Shown here piece by piece: positions 32,272 to 41,079 of a stretch of DNA of 64,000 nucleotides. Positions within the stretch are counted from its first letter, which is position 1, and each line of letters starts with the position of its first letter. The notes under the pieces were generated by a model. It did no database searches. It was given only the letters and a program-made list of their open reading frames with translations, and was not told the origin of the DNA. A program made the position numbers and the translations under genes. Source of the DNA: Sphingomonadales bacterium 28-55-16 (GTDB lineage: Bacteria > Pseudomonadota > Alphaproteobacteria > Sphingomonadales > Sphingomonadaceae); assembly GCA_002278855.1 (NCBI GenBank), contig NCGG01000002.1, positions 62,001 to 126,000 on the forward strand. Reading direction: 5' to 3'.

Positions 32272-34623
32272 GTGAGTAAAACAGACGCGTCCTTGGAATT
32301 ACCCACCGAGCTTTCGTATAAGGCATTGCTTGGCCTTACAGAACCTGTTGGGCTCGACGGCGACGTCGTGCGCAAGATACAGGCCCGCGGTATTCGGCAG
32401 CGTACAACCCTTCGGATCGCTTTGAATTTGACCTTCGCGATCATGGTTCTTGTGCTGTACAAGGGCATTGCACCGGCGTGGGCATTAATTGGATGGGCTT
32501 CGCTGTTTTGCGGTTTCCACATCATTGCAATTTATCAATTCAATACAAGATGGGTGTGGGACAGGCCGCAGCTGCCCCGGGGCGACGTCCGGCGGTTAAA
32601 CATATATTCAGCGATTACCGCGATTATGTGGGGATCGGCATTTGCCTTTCTGGGTACCAGCGGTACAATTATCGAAATTCTGGGCCTGTGGTCCATTATA
32701 CTAGGCCTGATGGTATATGCATCATTGCTGCTGCCTACCGAGCCAATGGCCACAACAATATTTATTGGCGTTACGAGTGTTTGCGCCAGCCTTGGGTTTG
32801 TCTTCCATGGCAGTTATTATCTCGTAATTGCAGCAATGGGGATCGGGGCCATGCTTATCATGGCGTGCCTCCAATCCGCGCGTGCCCAGATTTTGTACGC
32901 GGTGGCAAACAGCATTGTCCAAGAGAAATCTGAGACGGTCAGCCTGCTTTTGCGTGAATTTGAGGATAGCGGCGCAGACTGGCTATGGCAAACGGATGTA
33001 TCGCGTTGCGTGACGCATGTATCGCCGCGTTTTGCTTATGCCCTTGGTGCAGACGCAAAATCGGTGGAGGGGCAGCCGCTGCTAAAGTTGATTGCCGGTG
33101 ACGCTTGGGAGCAGGGCCAATATCCACATGAATTGCACGAATTGGCCGATCGCCTGAAACGACGGGAATCTTTCAGTAACCTCATAATACCCGTTATGTT
33201 CAAAGGTGTTCAACATTGGTGGGAGCTGTCTGCGTCGCCGCGTCATTCGGAAGACGGCGGGTTCCTTGGGTTTCGGGGTGTTGGTTCGGACGTGACGGAG
33301 CAACGCGAGTCTGCGAACAAGATTTCCCATTTGGCCCGGTTTGACACTTTGACTGGTTTGCCCAACCGCTTGCAGTTGACTGAGGCGCTGGCAAATGCCT
33401 TGAATGACGCTGAAAAATGGCGCCGCCGTTGCGGTTTCCTGATGATTGACCTTGATCGGTTCAAGGCGGTGAACGACACATTAGGGCATCCCATGGGTGA
33501 TCGATTACTGGCGCAAGTTGCGCGGCGCTTGCAACATATCATGACTGACAACGAGCTATGTGGTCGCTTAGGTGGGGATGAGTTTGCCGTGGTCATCAAG
33601 GACGCGTCAGATGTCGATTATATGCCTGCACTTTCCCGGCGTATCATTGAAAGCCTCTCGCGGCCCTATGATGTGGATCATAATACGTTGTTCATTGGCG
33701 CAAGTGTTGGCAGTGCGCTTGGCCCGGTCGACGGTCGGACTGTGGAATTGCTTATGCGCAGCGCAGATTTGGCGCTTTATCGTTCTAAGGATCAGGGCGG
33801 GAACACGCACCATAGTTACCAACATAAACTGCATGCCAACGCCGAAGAACGCCGGTTGATGGAATTCGAGTTGCGTGCGGCATTGGCACAGGAACAATTA
33901 CATGTTGAGTATCAACCGGTCGTTAGTGCCATCGGTGACAACGCACTTTTGGGCTTTGAAGCCTTATTGCGTTGGACCAACCCCAAATTCGGCAATGTCT
34001 CGCCCACGAAATTCATCCCACTTGCCGAGGATGCCCGCCTCATCGTTGCTATTGGTGATTTCATTCTGCGCCAGGCATGCAAAGACGCCATGAGCTGGCC
34101 TGAGTTTACGCGAATTGCGGTCAATATCTCGGTGGATCAACTCACCAGCGCCAATTTTGTCGAAAGCGTTATTTCGGCGTTGCAGGACAGCGGGCTTCCT
34201 GCATGGCGACTTGAGCTGGAAGTAACGGAAAGTATTTTCCTGCGCGACGGCACACTTGCAGTGCGGGTTCTGGATCGTATCCGCGGCCTTGGCATCAAAC
34301 TGTCGCTCGATGATTTCGGGACCGGTTATTCCTCGCTCGGCTATCTAAGAAATGTCCGGTTTGACACCATCAAGATCGACCGGAGCTTTGTGCAAGGTGC
34401 TGCGAAGAACACAGCCGAAAGCCTTGCGATCATCCGCGCAGTTGTCGCTCTGGCCGACAGCCTGAACATCGTAACGACGGCCGAGGGCGTGGAGACGGAA
34501 AGCGAGCTTGCGATGATCCAGCAATTGGGCTGCAAGAAAATCCAGGGCTATTATTTCGGACGGCCCATGGTGTTTGCCGATAGTCTTGAACTATTTAGAA
34601 GGCCGAAGCGCGCAGTTGCGTGA
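32272..34623 (+). CDS. Membrane PAS-GGDEF-EAL cyclic-di-GMP enzyme
   Basis: A 783-residue protein. Several N-terminal membrane segments (about 45-205) are followed by a PAS domain (about 230-350: DWLWQTDVSRCVTHVSPRFA), a GGDEF domain with intact GGDEF at 434-438 and an EAL domain with intact EAL at 563-565, plus ELEVTES, LDDFGTGYSSL and the KIDRSFV segment. Both halves look catalytic, so it may make or degrade c-di-GMP depending on the PAS signal. The RxxD inhibitory site expected just before GGDEF is absent (TDNELCGR instead). GTG at 32272 has AGAGGG upstream. It is not clearly in an operon with the FAAL gene. Confidence 0.93.
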   Translation: MSKTDASLELPTELSYKALLGLTEPVGLDGDVVRKIQARGIRQRTTLRIALNLTFAIMVLVLYKGIAPAWALIGWASLFCGFHIIAIYQFNTRWVWDRPQLPRGDVRRLNIYSAITAIMWGSAFAFLGTSGTIIEILGLWSIILGLMVYASLLLPTEPMATTIFIGVTSVCASLGFVFHGSYYLVIAAMGIGAMLIMACLQSARAQILYAVANSIVQEKSETVSLLLREFEDSGADWLWQTDVSRCVTHVSPRFAYALGADAKSVEGQPLLKLIAGDAWEQGQYPHELHELADRLKRRESFSNLIIPVMFKGVQHWWELSASPRHSEDGGFLGFRGVGSDVTEQRESANKISHLARFDTLTGLPNRLQLTEALANALNDAEKWRRRCGFLMIDLDRFKAVNDTLGHPMGDRLLAQVARRLQHIMTDNELCGRLGGDEFAVVIKDASDVDYMPALSRRIIESLSRPYDVDHNTLFIGASVGSALGPVDGRTVELLMRSADLALYRSKDQGGNTHHSYQHKLHANAEERRLMEFELRAALAQEQLHVEYQPVVSAIGDNALLGFEALLRWTNPKFGNVSPTKFIPLAEDARLIVAIGDFILRQACKDAMSWPEFTRIAVNISVDQLTSANFVESVISALQDSGLPAWRLELEVTESIFLRDGTLAVRVLDRIRGLGIKLSLDDFGTGYSSLGYLRNVRFDTIKIDRSFVQGAAKNTAESLAIIRAVVALADSLNIVTTAEGVETESELAMIQQLGCKKIQGYYFGRPMVFADSLELFRRPKRAVA

Positions 34624-34628
34624 CCGAT

Positions 34629-34976
34629 TTACAATATCTCAAGCACTTTTTCTTGGGGGCGGCAGAGGCGAACACCTTTATCCGTGCGGACGAAGGGGCG
34701 CTCTAATAAAATCGGATGCGCAACCATCGCGTCGAGTATCCGGTCTGCCGAAGCGCCCTCAATAAGGCCTAATTCCTCGGCGGGTGAGCCGCGTGTACGC
34801 AGCGCCTCACGCGGCGTTAAGCCGGCATCTGCGCATAGTTGCACGAGTGTTGTGCGATCAAATGGCTGCTTGCGATACTCGATTATGTCAACGGTGATGC
34901 CCTCAGTCGCCTGAAGAATGGCCAGCGTCTTGCGCGACGTTGCGCAGTCGGGATTATGCCAGATGGTTGCGTGCAT
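34629..34976 (-). CDS. arsC: ArsC-family arsenate reductase-like protein
   Basis: A 115-residue glutaredoxin-fold reductase (R773 ArsC / Spx-YffB family). The active Cys11 lies in IWHNPDCATSRKTLAIL, and Arg in PREALRTRG and the RP(F/V)VRTDKGVRLCRP segment supply anion-binding positions of true ArsC. It probably reduces arsenate with glutaredoxin; as it is isolated from other ars genes, a general YffB-like role remains possible. It converges with the PAS-GGDEF-EAL gene (5 bases between stops). Confidence 0.9.
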   Translation of the reverse strand: MHATIWHNPDCATSRKTLAILQATEGITVDIIEYRKQPFDRTTLVQLCADAGLTPREALRTRGSPAEELGLIEGASADRILDAMVAHPILLERPFVRTDKGVRLCRPQEKVLEIL

Positions 34977-35064
34977 TTGTGGTGTTCTCCGTAAGGGGGC
35001 GCAATCATTACCGCTTCTAAGTTGGCCTGTGACAAAAGCAAATCAAGATATGCGTAATTTTCAG

Positions 35065-35125
35065 TTGCACATGATAACGATTCGCAATAGGTGCCGCAAA
35101 TCGATTTTGCGAACTATTCTCAATA
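35065..35125 (+). promoter_or_regulatory. Two Fur-box-like sites upstream of the siderophore receptor
   Basis: TGATAACGATTCGCAATA (35072-35089) and TTGCGAACTATTCTCAATA (35107-35125) resemble alphaproteobacterial Fur boxes (TTGCGAATGATTCTCAA-like), each an imperfect dyad with TTC/GAA half-sites. They lie 14-70 bases upstream of the receptor start, where Fur would block transcription in iron-replete cells. Match by eye only. Confidence 0.45.
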
Positions 35126-35138
35126 AAAAAGGTTTCTT

Positions 35139-37244
35139 ATGTCCTGGCTGTCTTCTTCGCGCCTCGCTTTGATGTCAGCATCCTTATGCGTGCAACCAGC
35201 ATTTGCCGAAGACGCAGCTTATGACGTCGATGCGAACGATGATAGCCGGACAATCATCGTTACCGGAATGAGCGATGGCTATCTTGCGTCCAACTCGGTC
35301 ACTGCAACCAAGACCGATACGCCGTTGATGGACATTCCCCAGACAATCAATGTGGTTACCCGCGAACAATTGGATGATCAGGCGCACCATTCTTTGTCCG
35401 ATATATTACGCTATATCCCTGGCACCACCGTCGGCCAAGGTGAGGGCAATCGGGACCAGATCACCTTGCGCGGTCAGAACACCACCGCAGATTTCTTCCT
35501 CGATGGCGTACGGGACGATGTGCAATATTATCGCGGTCTCTATAATGTAGAGCGCGTCGAGATACTCAAAGGGCCCTATGCGTTGATCTTTGGCCGCGGC
35601 GGCGGCGGCGGCATCATCAACCGCGTTCAGAAATCTCCTGTGACCGATGATTTTATGTATGCCGGGCCAGCCAGCATCAACAGTTTTGGGGCATATGATG
35701 TGTCGGTTGATGTGAACACGCCTTTAAGTCGTGCCGCAGCGGTGCGGATCAATGCTGTCTACGAAAATTTTGCCAGCCACCGGGATTTTGTTGGCGGCGA
35801 ACGCTATGCTTGGAATCCCTATATTGCTTTTAACTTCAGCGATGCTTGGAAGCTTGGGCTATCGTATGAATATGTGAATGATGACCGCACAACCGACCGA
35901 GGCATCCCGTCAATCGCTACTGGGGCAGGTCAACCGAACCGCCCGATTGCTGGCTATCGTGACCAGTTTTTTGGCACGCCGGACGTCAACCGCACCCGGT
36001 TAGAGGCCCAAATTGCGAAGCTGCGGCTCGACGGCCGATTGGCGGCTAACCTGAGCTTTAGCGGGACAATATTATATGGCGACTATGACAAGGTCTATCT
36101 AAACGTCTATGCAAATGGCGCCGCCAGTGCCCAGAATGGCACCGTCGCCTTGGCGGCCTACAGCGACCCGACACAGCGGAAAAATTTCATCGCGCAGACC
36201 AATCTGATCTGGGACGCCGAAACGGGTCCTTTGGCGCATAAAATTCTTATTGGCGCCGAATATGGTGACCAGCAATCGGCCAACCGCCGTTTCAACGGAT
36301 CGCTTTCCAGCAGCACGCTGAACCTTACCAATCCAGTATTTCCAACGGTAGCCTTTAACACGCTGACGCGCGACAGTGTGTCAGATGTCGAATTTTTCTC
36401 AGCCTATTTTCAGGACCAGATCAGTCTTGGCGACCATATCGATGTTGTTGCCGGCCTGCGCTATGACAGTTTTGATATCAGTGGTTCGGATGTGCTTCCC
36501 GTGATCGACCGGCCCTTTGCGCGTAAGGATGAAAAGATAAGTCCCCGGCTTGGTGTTATCTTTAAGCCGCAGGAAAATGTTTCGCTGTACAGCAGCTACA
36601 GCCAGTCTTTCCTGCCGCGCTCGGGCGACCAGTTTTTGGCGCTGACGGTTTCGCAGCAGAATCTCGCGCCGGAAAAATTCAGCAATTATGAAGTGGGCGC
36701 AAAATGGGATGTTACGCCCAATTTGAACCTAACGCTCGCGGTTTTTCAGCTTGAGCGTAGCAACGCCACGACGCCTGACCCACTCAATCCGTTGGTGAGC
36801 GTCAATATCGGTAAAACCCGGACGCAAGGCGTTGAACTGGCGGTGACGGGTAAGATTACGTCCCATTGGCAAGTACATGGTGGCTACAGCTATCAAGATG
36901 CGAAATTGGCAGGCAATGATAGTGTGCGCTTAGGGCAAGTCCCCAAACATCAGGCGAGCCTGTGGAACCGCTATGACCTTCATTCCAACTTTGCGGTCGG
37001 TCTTGGGATCATCCATCAATCGGGCCAGTTTGCCGCCATAAGGACAACTGCGAACACGACAAAGCTACCTGCATTCACGCGTATTGATGCCGCATTATTT
37101 TATGACTTAAGTGATACGGTGCAGTTGCAGATGAACGTCGAAAACCTGTTTGACACCCATTATTATTCGGACGCGCACAACAATAATAATATCTCAACGG
37201 GCGCGCCGATCAACGGTCGGTTCACAATCCGCGCCAAATTTTAA
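35139..37244 (+). CDS. TonB-dependent siderophore receptor
   Basis: A 701-residue outer-membrane receptor that imports a ferric siderophore with energy from TonB. A short signal peptide (RLALMSASLCVQPAFAED) is followed by the TonB-box/plug region (IPQTINVVTREQLDDQAHHSLSDIL, then GTTVGQGEGNRDQITLRGQN) and a 22-strand barrel ending in the outer-membrane C-terminal Phe (RFTIRAKF). The barrel shows FhuA/FpvA-type features (RVEILKGPYALIFGRGGGGG, the lock region). Ligand unknown. It is monocistronic under two Fur-like sites, with the gamma-carbonic anhydrase convergent at its 3' end (4-base overlap). Confidence 0.93.
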   Translation: MSWLSSSRLALMSASLCVQPAFAEDAAYDVDANDDSRTIIVTGMSDGYLASNSVTATKTDTPLMDIPQTINVVTREQLDDQAHHSLSDILRYIPGTTVGQGEGNRDQITLRGQNTTADFFLDGVRDDVQYYRGLYNVERVEILKGPYALIFGRGGGGGIINRVQKSPVTDDFMYAGPASINSFGAYDVSVDVNTPLSRAAAVRINAVYENFASHRDFVGGERYAWNPYIAFNFSDAWKLGLSYEYVNDDRTTDRGIPSIATGAGQPNRPIAGYRDQFFGTPDVNRTRLEAQIAKLRLDGRLAANLSFSGTILYGDYDKVYLNVYANGAASAQNGTVALAAYSDPTQRKNFIAQTNLIWDAETGPLAHKILIGAEYGDQQSANRRFNGSLSSSTLNLTNPVFPTVAFNTLTRDSVSDVEFFSAYFQDQISLGDHIDVVAGLRYDSFDISGSDVLPVIDRPFARKDEKISPRLGVIFKPQENVSLYSSYSQSFLPRSGDQFLALTVSQQNLAPEKFSNYEVGAKWDVTPNLNLTLAVFQLERSNATTPDPLNPLVSVNIGKTRTQGVELAVTGKITSHWQVHGGYSYQDAKLAGNDSVRLGQVPKHQASLWNRYDLHSNFAVGLGIIHQSGQFAAIRTTANTTKLPAFTRIDAALFYDLSDTVQLQMNVENLFDTHYYSDAHNNNNISTGAPINGRFTIRAKF

Positions 37245-37804
37245 GATTCAGAGACCGCAGCGGCATGTGCCTTGGCGTTGTTGACATAGTGGGCAACGCC
37301 GATCCGCATGCCCATGATAGCTGGATCATCTAGTTCACGAACAAAGCGCGCTGGCGAGCCTGCCCACAAACTGCGCGCCTCGATCCGCTTGCCTTGCGTG
37401 AGCATCGCGCCAGCCGCCAGCATCGCATCGCCCTCAATCACCGCGCCGTTCATCACGGTCGCGGATAGGCCGACAAAGGCACGGTCATGCAAAATACAAC
37501 CGTGCAGCATAACATTATGCCCAACGAGCACATCATCGCCGATTATGGTTGGAAAGCCGTCCTCAACCCCCGGCATGGGGCCGTCGCAGTGGATGATACT
37601 GCCGTCCTGAATATTCGTCCGCGCGCCAATAACCACACGGTTTACTTCCGCGCGGATAACGCAGTTGTACCAAATGCTTGCGTCCGCCCCGATGGTGACA
37701 TCACCGATAATCCGGCAACCCGGTGCGATGAATGCGCTTTCATGGATTTGCGGGCTCTTGCCATTCAGCGTGATGATGCTGACGTCTGCGCGGGGATTTG
37801 TCAT
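37241..37804 (-). CDS. Gamma carbonic anhydrase family protein
   Basis: A 187-residue trimeric left-handed beta-helix protein, CamA/YrdA-like. Hexapeptide repeats run through the sequence (IAPGCRIIGD, VTIGADASIWYNCVIRA, TNIQDGSIIHC, VLVGHNVMLHGC). Zinc ligands are the His in IIHCDG and the two in VGHNVMLHG. Known homologues hydrate CO2 or serve as complex I subunits. The start is at 37804, overlapping the fused MFS/spermidine synthase stop by 4 bases (ATGA), so they are coupled; an ATG at 37816 would give 4 extra residues. Confidence 0.92.
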   Translation of the reverse strand: MTNPRADVSIITLNGKSPQIHESAFIAPGCRIIGDVTIGADASIWYNCVIRAEVNRVVIGARTNIQDGSIIHCDGPMPGVEDGFPTIIGDDVLVGHNVMLHGCILHDRAFVGLSATVMNGAVIEGDAMLAAGAMLTQGKRIEARSLWAGSPARFVRELDDPAIMGMRIGVAHYVNNAKAHAAAVSES

Positions 37805-40035
37805 TTGTTTTTCCATAATGAAAGATGAGGAAGTACGGAGGCATAATCGTCAGTCCACGCGCGGGTACTGTCGGCCGCGTCCAACTCGAGCCATTGCTCC
37901 GCGTTGTAATATGCACTTTTTGTCTTGTCGATCTTACCTGTAAGTTGTGCCAGCTTTTGTGGGTTGCGGCTCAGCGCGATCCAGAGTGACGGGCGGGCAC
38001 CTGCATTAATCATGGCGTCCGTTGGGCCATCATGCCGCAGTGCTGCAGTCCAGCCATTGGCCTTTGCCTCGGCGGCTACCACCGGATTAAGGTCGATGTA
38101 GCGATTGGAAATATGGACGAGCAGCAAACCGTCTGGCTTCAGAGCGCGGCCATATGTTTCAAAAGCCTCTTGCGTCAGCAGATGCAATGGTATCGCATCG
38201 GACGAAAACGCATCCAGCGCCAAAACATCAAACTGACCTTTTGGTACCTCGGCTAAAGTCAGTCGCGCATCACCAAGCGTAATGACCGCATCCGGCGTAC
38301 ATTTTTCGAGGAACGAAAAAACCTTCCGGTCGCGTGCAATTGCAACCATTAACGGATCAATTTCGAAAAACTGCCACTGCTGTCCGGGCTGATGATAGCA
38401 GGCAAGGGTTCCGGTGCCGAGACCAACAACACCGATACTTGCGCCGGCACCGTAGAGTTCAGGTGCCTTAGCGAGCGCTTTGCCGACACCGGAATTTGCG
38501 GTGTAATAACTCGTAGGCCGCGTGGGATCATCCAACAACTGCAGGCCATGCATCGTTGTGCCATGCGTCAGCGTCCGGACGCGGCCATTGTCCATAGAAT
38601 CTACTGTATAGGTCCCGAAATAGCTGCGCATACGCGCGCCATCGATGCTTAACTGCGCATTGTAATAGCCGCCGTTTAACGTCAGCAATCCGGCCATTGC
38701 CAACAAGAAAGGCACGCGAAATCCCGCTACCGCCGCGCCGAGCGTTATGACTGTTGCGGCAATAATGACTTTGGTTACAGATATGTAATCCGGTTCGACA
38801 GCCGCCCCAAACACACCCAGGATTAAGGCAAGCAAGCCGAACGCCGCCATGACATAGGTAATTCTGCCATCGGTCTTGTCCAATGGAACCAACGTGATTT
38901 TTGGCAACAGCACCGCTGCCGCAAGGATCAGCAATGGATGCTCCCAGGTCCAATTGAACAGCAACGGCGCGATGATGGCGCAGAAAAAGCCGCCCAATAC
39001 GCCCCCGACCGACATCATTAGGTAAAATCCGGTCAGCTGGCTTGCGGCAGGACGCGTGCGGTACATTTCGTTGTGCAGGGCGACCGCAATCGTGAACAAT
39101 AAGCCCAAGCTTGCGACGAGGCCGTTGACTGCGGCCTTGCTGCCTTGCAGAAAAATAAACGATCCCGCGACCAGCATAACCAATGGCGCAAAGCGACTGA
39201 TCCAATAAGCGGGCCGTTGATTGTCGGCAAAGGCAATGCTGAAGCTCAAAAGATATATGGCCAGCGGAATGACCCATAACAGCGGCATCGCCATCAGATC
39301 GGTCGTAAGGTGCGATGTGGTCGACAGCATCAGGCCCGATGGAACCGCGGCAAGCGCAACCCAATATAATTTTCGCCTTACGCTAATATGGTCCGCTTTT
39401 TCCTCCGGTTCTGCGCAGGCAAACAGTTCGCCCGAAGCGCGCCAAACCGTCAGCGCGCACATGCCGACCAACGCCATCAGCAGCACGTAGATTCCGCTCC
39501 ACAGCCATTTTTGACTGTAGAGCGCGGTAAAGGGTTCAACGAGCAAAGGATAAGTCAGCAAGCCCGTAAAGCTGCCGATATTCGACGCTGCGTACAGCGC
39601 ATATGGCTCACCTTTATTGCCGGAAATTGCATACCATCTTTGCATCAGCGGTGCTTGTGCCGCCACGACGAAAAACAGCGGACCGATTGATGCGATCAAT
39701 AGCCAAGGTACCCAGAAAATGGGAGAACCATCGGACGGCGGGTTCATATCCACAAGGCCAAGCGGAAGCCACAAGAGACCGACTGCGAACAGGGCAATGT
39801 GGATGATTGCTTGCCGGCGTGCCGGTTCACGTGCCAGACGATGGGCATAGGCATAGCCGCCAAGCAGCAATGCCTGATACACAAGCATTGCGCTGTTCCA
39901 GACTGCCGGTGCGCCGCCAAGGCGCGGCAGGGCCATGCGCGCAATCATGGGCTGAACTAGGAAGAGCAAGAAGCTACCAGTTAAAATGGTCAGCAGGAAT
40001 AACCCGCGGCTGCTTCGTAGCTCAGTCCCCTTCAT
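37801..40035 (-). CDS. Fused MFS-type transporter / spermidine synthase-like protein
   Basis: A 744-residue protein with an integral-membrane half and a SAM-fold half. About 11 or 12 hydrophobic segments (residues about 15-470) resemble an MFS permease (LFLVQPMIARMALPRLGGAPAVWNSAMLVYQALLLGGYAYAH). The C-terminal part (about 510-744) has the spermidine-synthase Rossmann fold: GVVGLGTGTLACYHQPGQ, then EIDPLM and LALDAFSSDAIPLHLLTQEAF. Whether it makes a polyamine is uncertain since such fusions are uncharacterised. Coupled by ATGA to the gamma carbonic anhydrase and closely preceded by hemB. Confidence 0.9.
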   Translation of the reverse strand: MKGTELRSSRGLFLLTILTGSFLLFLVQPMIARMALPRLGGAPAVWNSAMLVYQALLLGGYAYAHRLAREPARRQAIIHIALFAVGLLWLPLGLVDMNPPSDGSPIFWVPWLLIASIGPLFFVVAAQAPLMQRWYAISGNKGEPYALYAASNIGSFTGLLTYPLLVEPFTALYSQKWLWSGIYVLLMALVGMCALTVWRASGELFACAEPEEKADHISVRRKLYWVALAAVPSGLMLSTTSHLTTDLMAMPLLWVIPLAIYLLSFSIAFADNQRPAYWISRFAPLVMLVAGSFIFLQGSKAAVNGLVASLGLLFTIAVALHNEMYRTRPAASQLTGFYLMMSVGGVLGGFFCAIIAPLLFNWTWEHPLLILAAAVLLPKITLVPLDKTDGRITYVMAAFGLLALILGVFGAAVEPDYISVTKVIIAATVITLGAAVAGFRVPFLLAMAGLLTLNGGYYNAQLSIDGARMRSYFGTYTVDSMDNGRVRTLTHGTTMHGLQLLDDPTRPTSYYTANSGVGKALAKAPELYGAGASIGVVGLGTGTLACYHQPGQQWQFFEIDPLMVAIARDRKVFSFLEKCTPDAVITLGDARLTLAEVPKGQFDVLALDAFSSDAIPLHLLTQEAFETYGRALKPDGLLLVHISNRYIDLNPVVAAEAKANGWTAALRHDGPTDAMINAGARPSLWIALSRNPQKLAQLTGKIDKTKSAYYNAEQWLELDAADSTRAWTDDYASVLPHLSLWKNK

Positions 40036-40038
40036 GCA

Positions 40039-41040
40039 TTACCCCTTGAGCAAACGGGCCGCCAATGCCGCGTGATAGGTCAGTATGCCTGAACATCCAG
40101 CGCGCTTGAACGCCATCAGCGTTTCGAGCACGAGTGCATCGCGGTCGCCAGCGCCCACTGCGGCTGCAGCTTCGATCATCGCATATTCGCCAGACACTTG
40201 ATACGCAAACACAGGCACATCGAAGCGGTCACGCACGCGGCGGACGATATCGAGATAGGGCAGGCCGGGTTTCACCATGACACTGTCCGCGCCCTCGGCA
40301 ATGTCCATCGCCACTTCGCGGATAGCTTCATCGGTGTTTGCTGGGTCCATCTGGTAACATTTCTTGTCACCCTTCAGCAGGCCCCGTGACCCTACCGCAT
40401 CACGGAATGGGCCGTAAAAGGCGCTGGCATATTTGGCGGCATAGGACATGATCTGAACATTGTGATGCCCGTTCATTTCAAGCGCCTTGCGAATGGCGCC
40501 AACACGTCCATCCATCATGTCGCTGGGCGCAATAATGTCGGCGCCCGCATTGGCTTGGTTGATGGCTTGGTCTACCAGCACCGCCACGGTGTCATCATTG
40601 ACGACATAGCCGTCATCATCAATCAACCCATCTTGTCCATGGGTGGTATAGGGGTCGAGCGCGACATCCGTGAGGATGCCAATCTGGTCACCATGCGCTT
40701 GCTTGATCGCGCGAATGGCGCGGCACATGAGGTTATCGGGATTACACGCTTCGGCACCGTCTTCACTGCGCCGGTCTGCCTGGGTATTTGGGAACAATGC
40801 GATGCACGGTATGCCCAGCTCAATGGCTTCGGCGGCACGCATCACAATCTGGTCAACGGACCAGCGTGAAACGCCGGGAAGCGTCGCAATCGGTTCTTCA
40901 ACCGACTGCCCCTCGGTCACAAACAACGGCCAGATGAGATCGGCAGGCGAAAGTATAGTCTCACGGACCATAGCGCGGCTCCAGCCCGTTTTACGGGTGC
41001 GGCGCGGACGGTTGTTTGGAAAAGAAGATATATCGGTCAT
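40039..41040 (-). CDS. hemB: Delta-aminolevulinic acid dehydratase (porphobilinogen synthase)
   Basis: A 333-residue TIM-barrel enzyme condensing two 5-aminolevulinates to porphobilinogen in haem synthesis. The two Schiff-base lysines are in SYAAKYASAFYGPF and VMVKPGLPYLD. The metal loop reads DVALDPYTTHGQDGL with Asp in place of the Cys cluster of zinc enzymes, so it belongs to the Mg/K-activated class usual in alphaproteobacteria. ATG 41040 is preferred over GTG 41049. It lies 3 bases upstream of the fused MFS/spermidine synthase-like gene. Confidence 0.96.
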   Translation of the reverse strand: MTDISSFPNNRPRRTRKTGWSRAMVRETILSPADLIWPLFVTEGQSVEEPIATLPGVSRWSVDQIVMRAAEAIELGIPCIALFPNTQADRRSEDGAEACNPDNLMCRAIRAIKQAHGDQIGILTDVALDPYTTHGQDGLIDDDGYVVNDDTVAVLVDQAINQANAGADIIAPSDMMDGRVGAIRKALEMNGHHNVQIMSYAAKYASAFYGPFRDAVGSRGLLKGDKKCYQMDPANTDEAIREVAMDIAEGADSVMVKPGLPYLDIVRRVRDRFDVPVFAYQVSGEYAMIEAAAAVGAGDRDALVLETLMAFKRAGCSGILTYHAALAARLLKG

Positions 41041-41079
41041 CCACGTCACTTAGCGTTGATGGTGCATATCCTCAACGTC

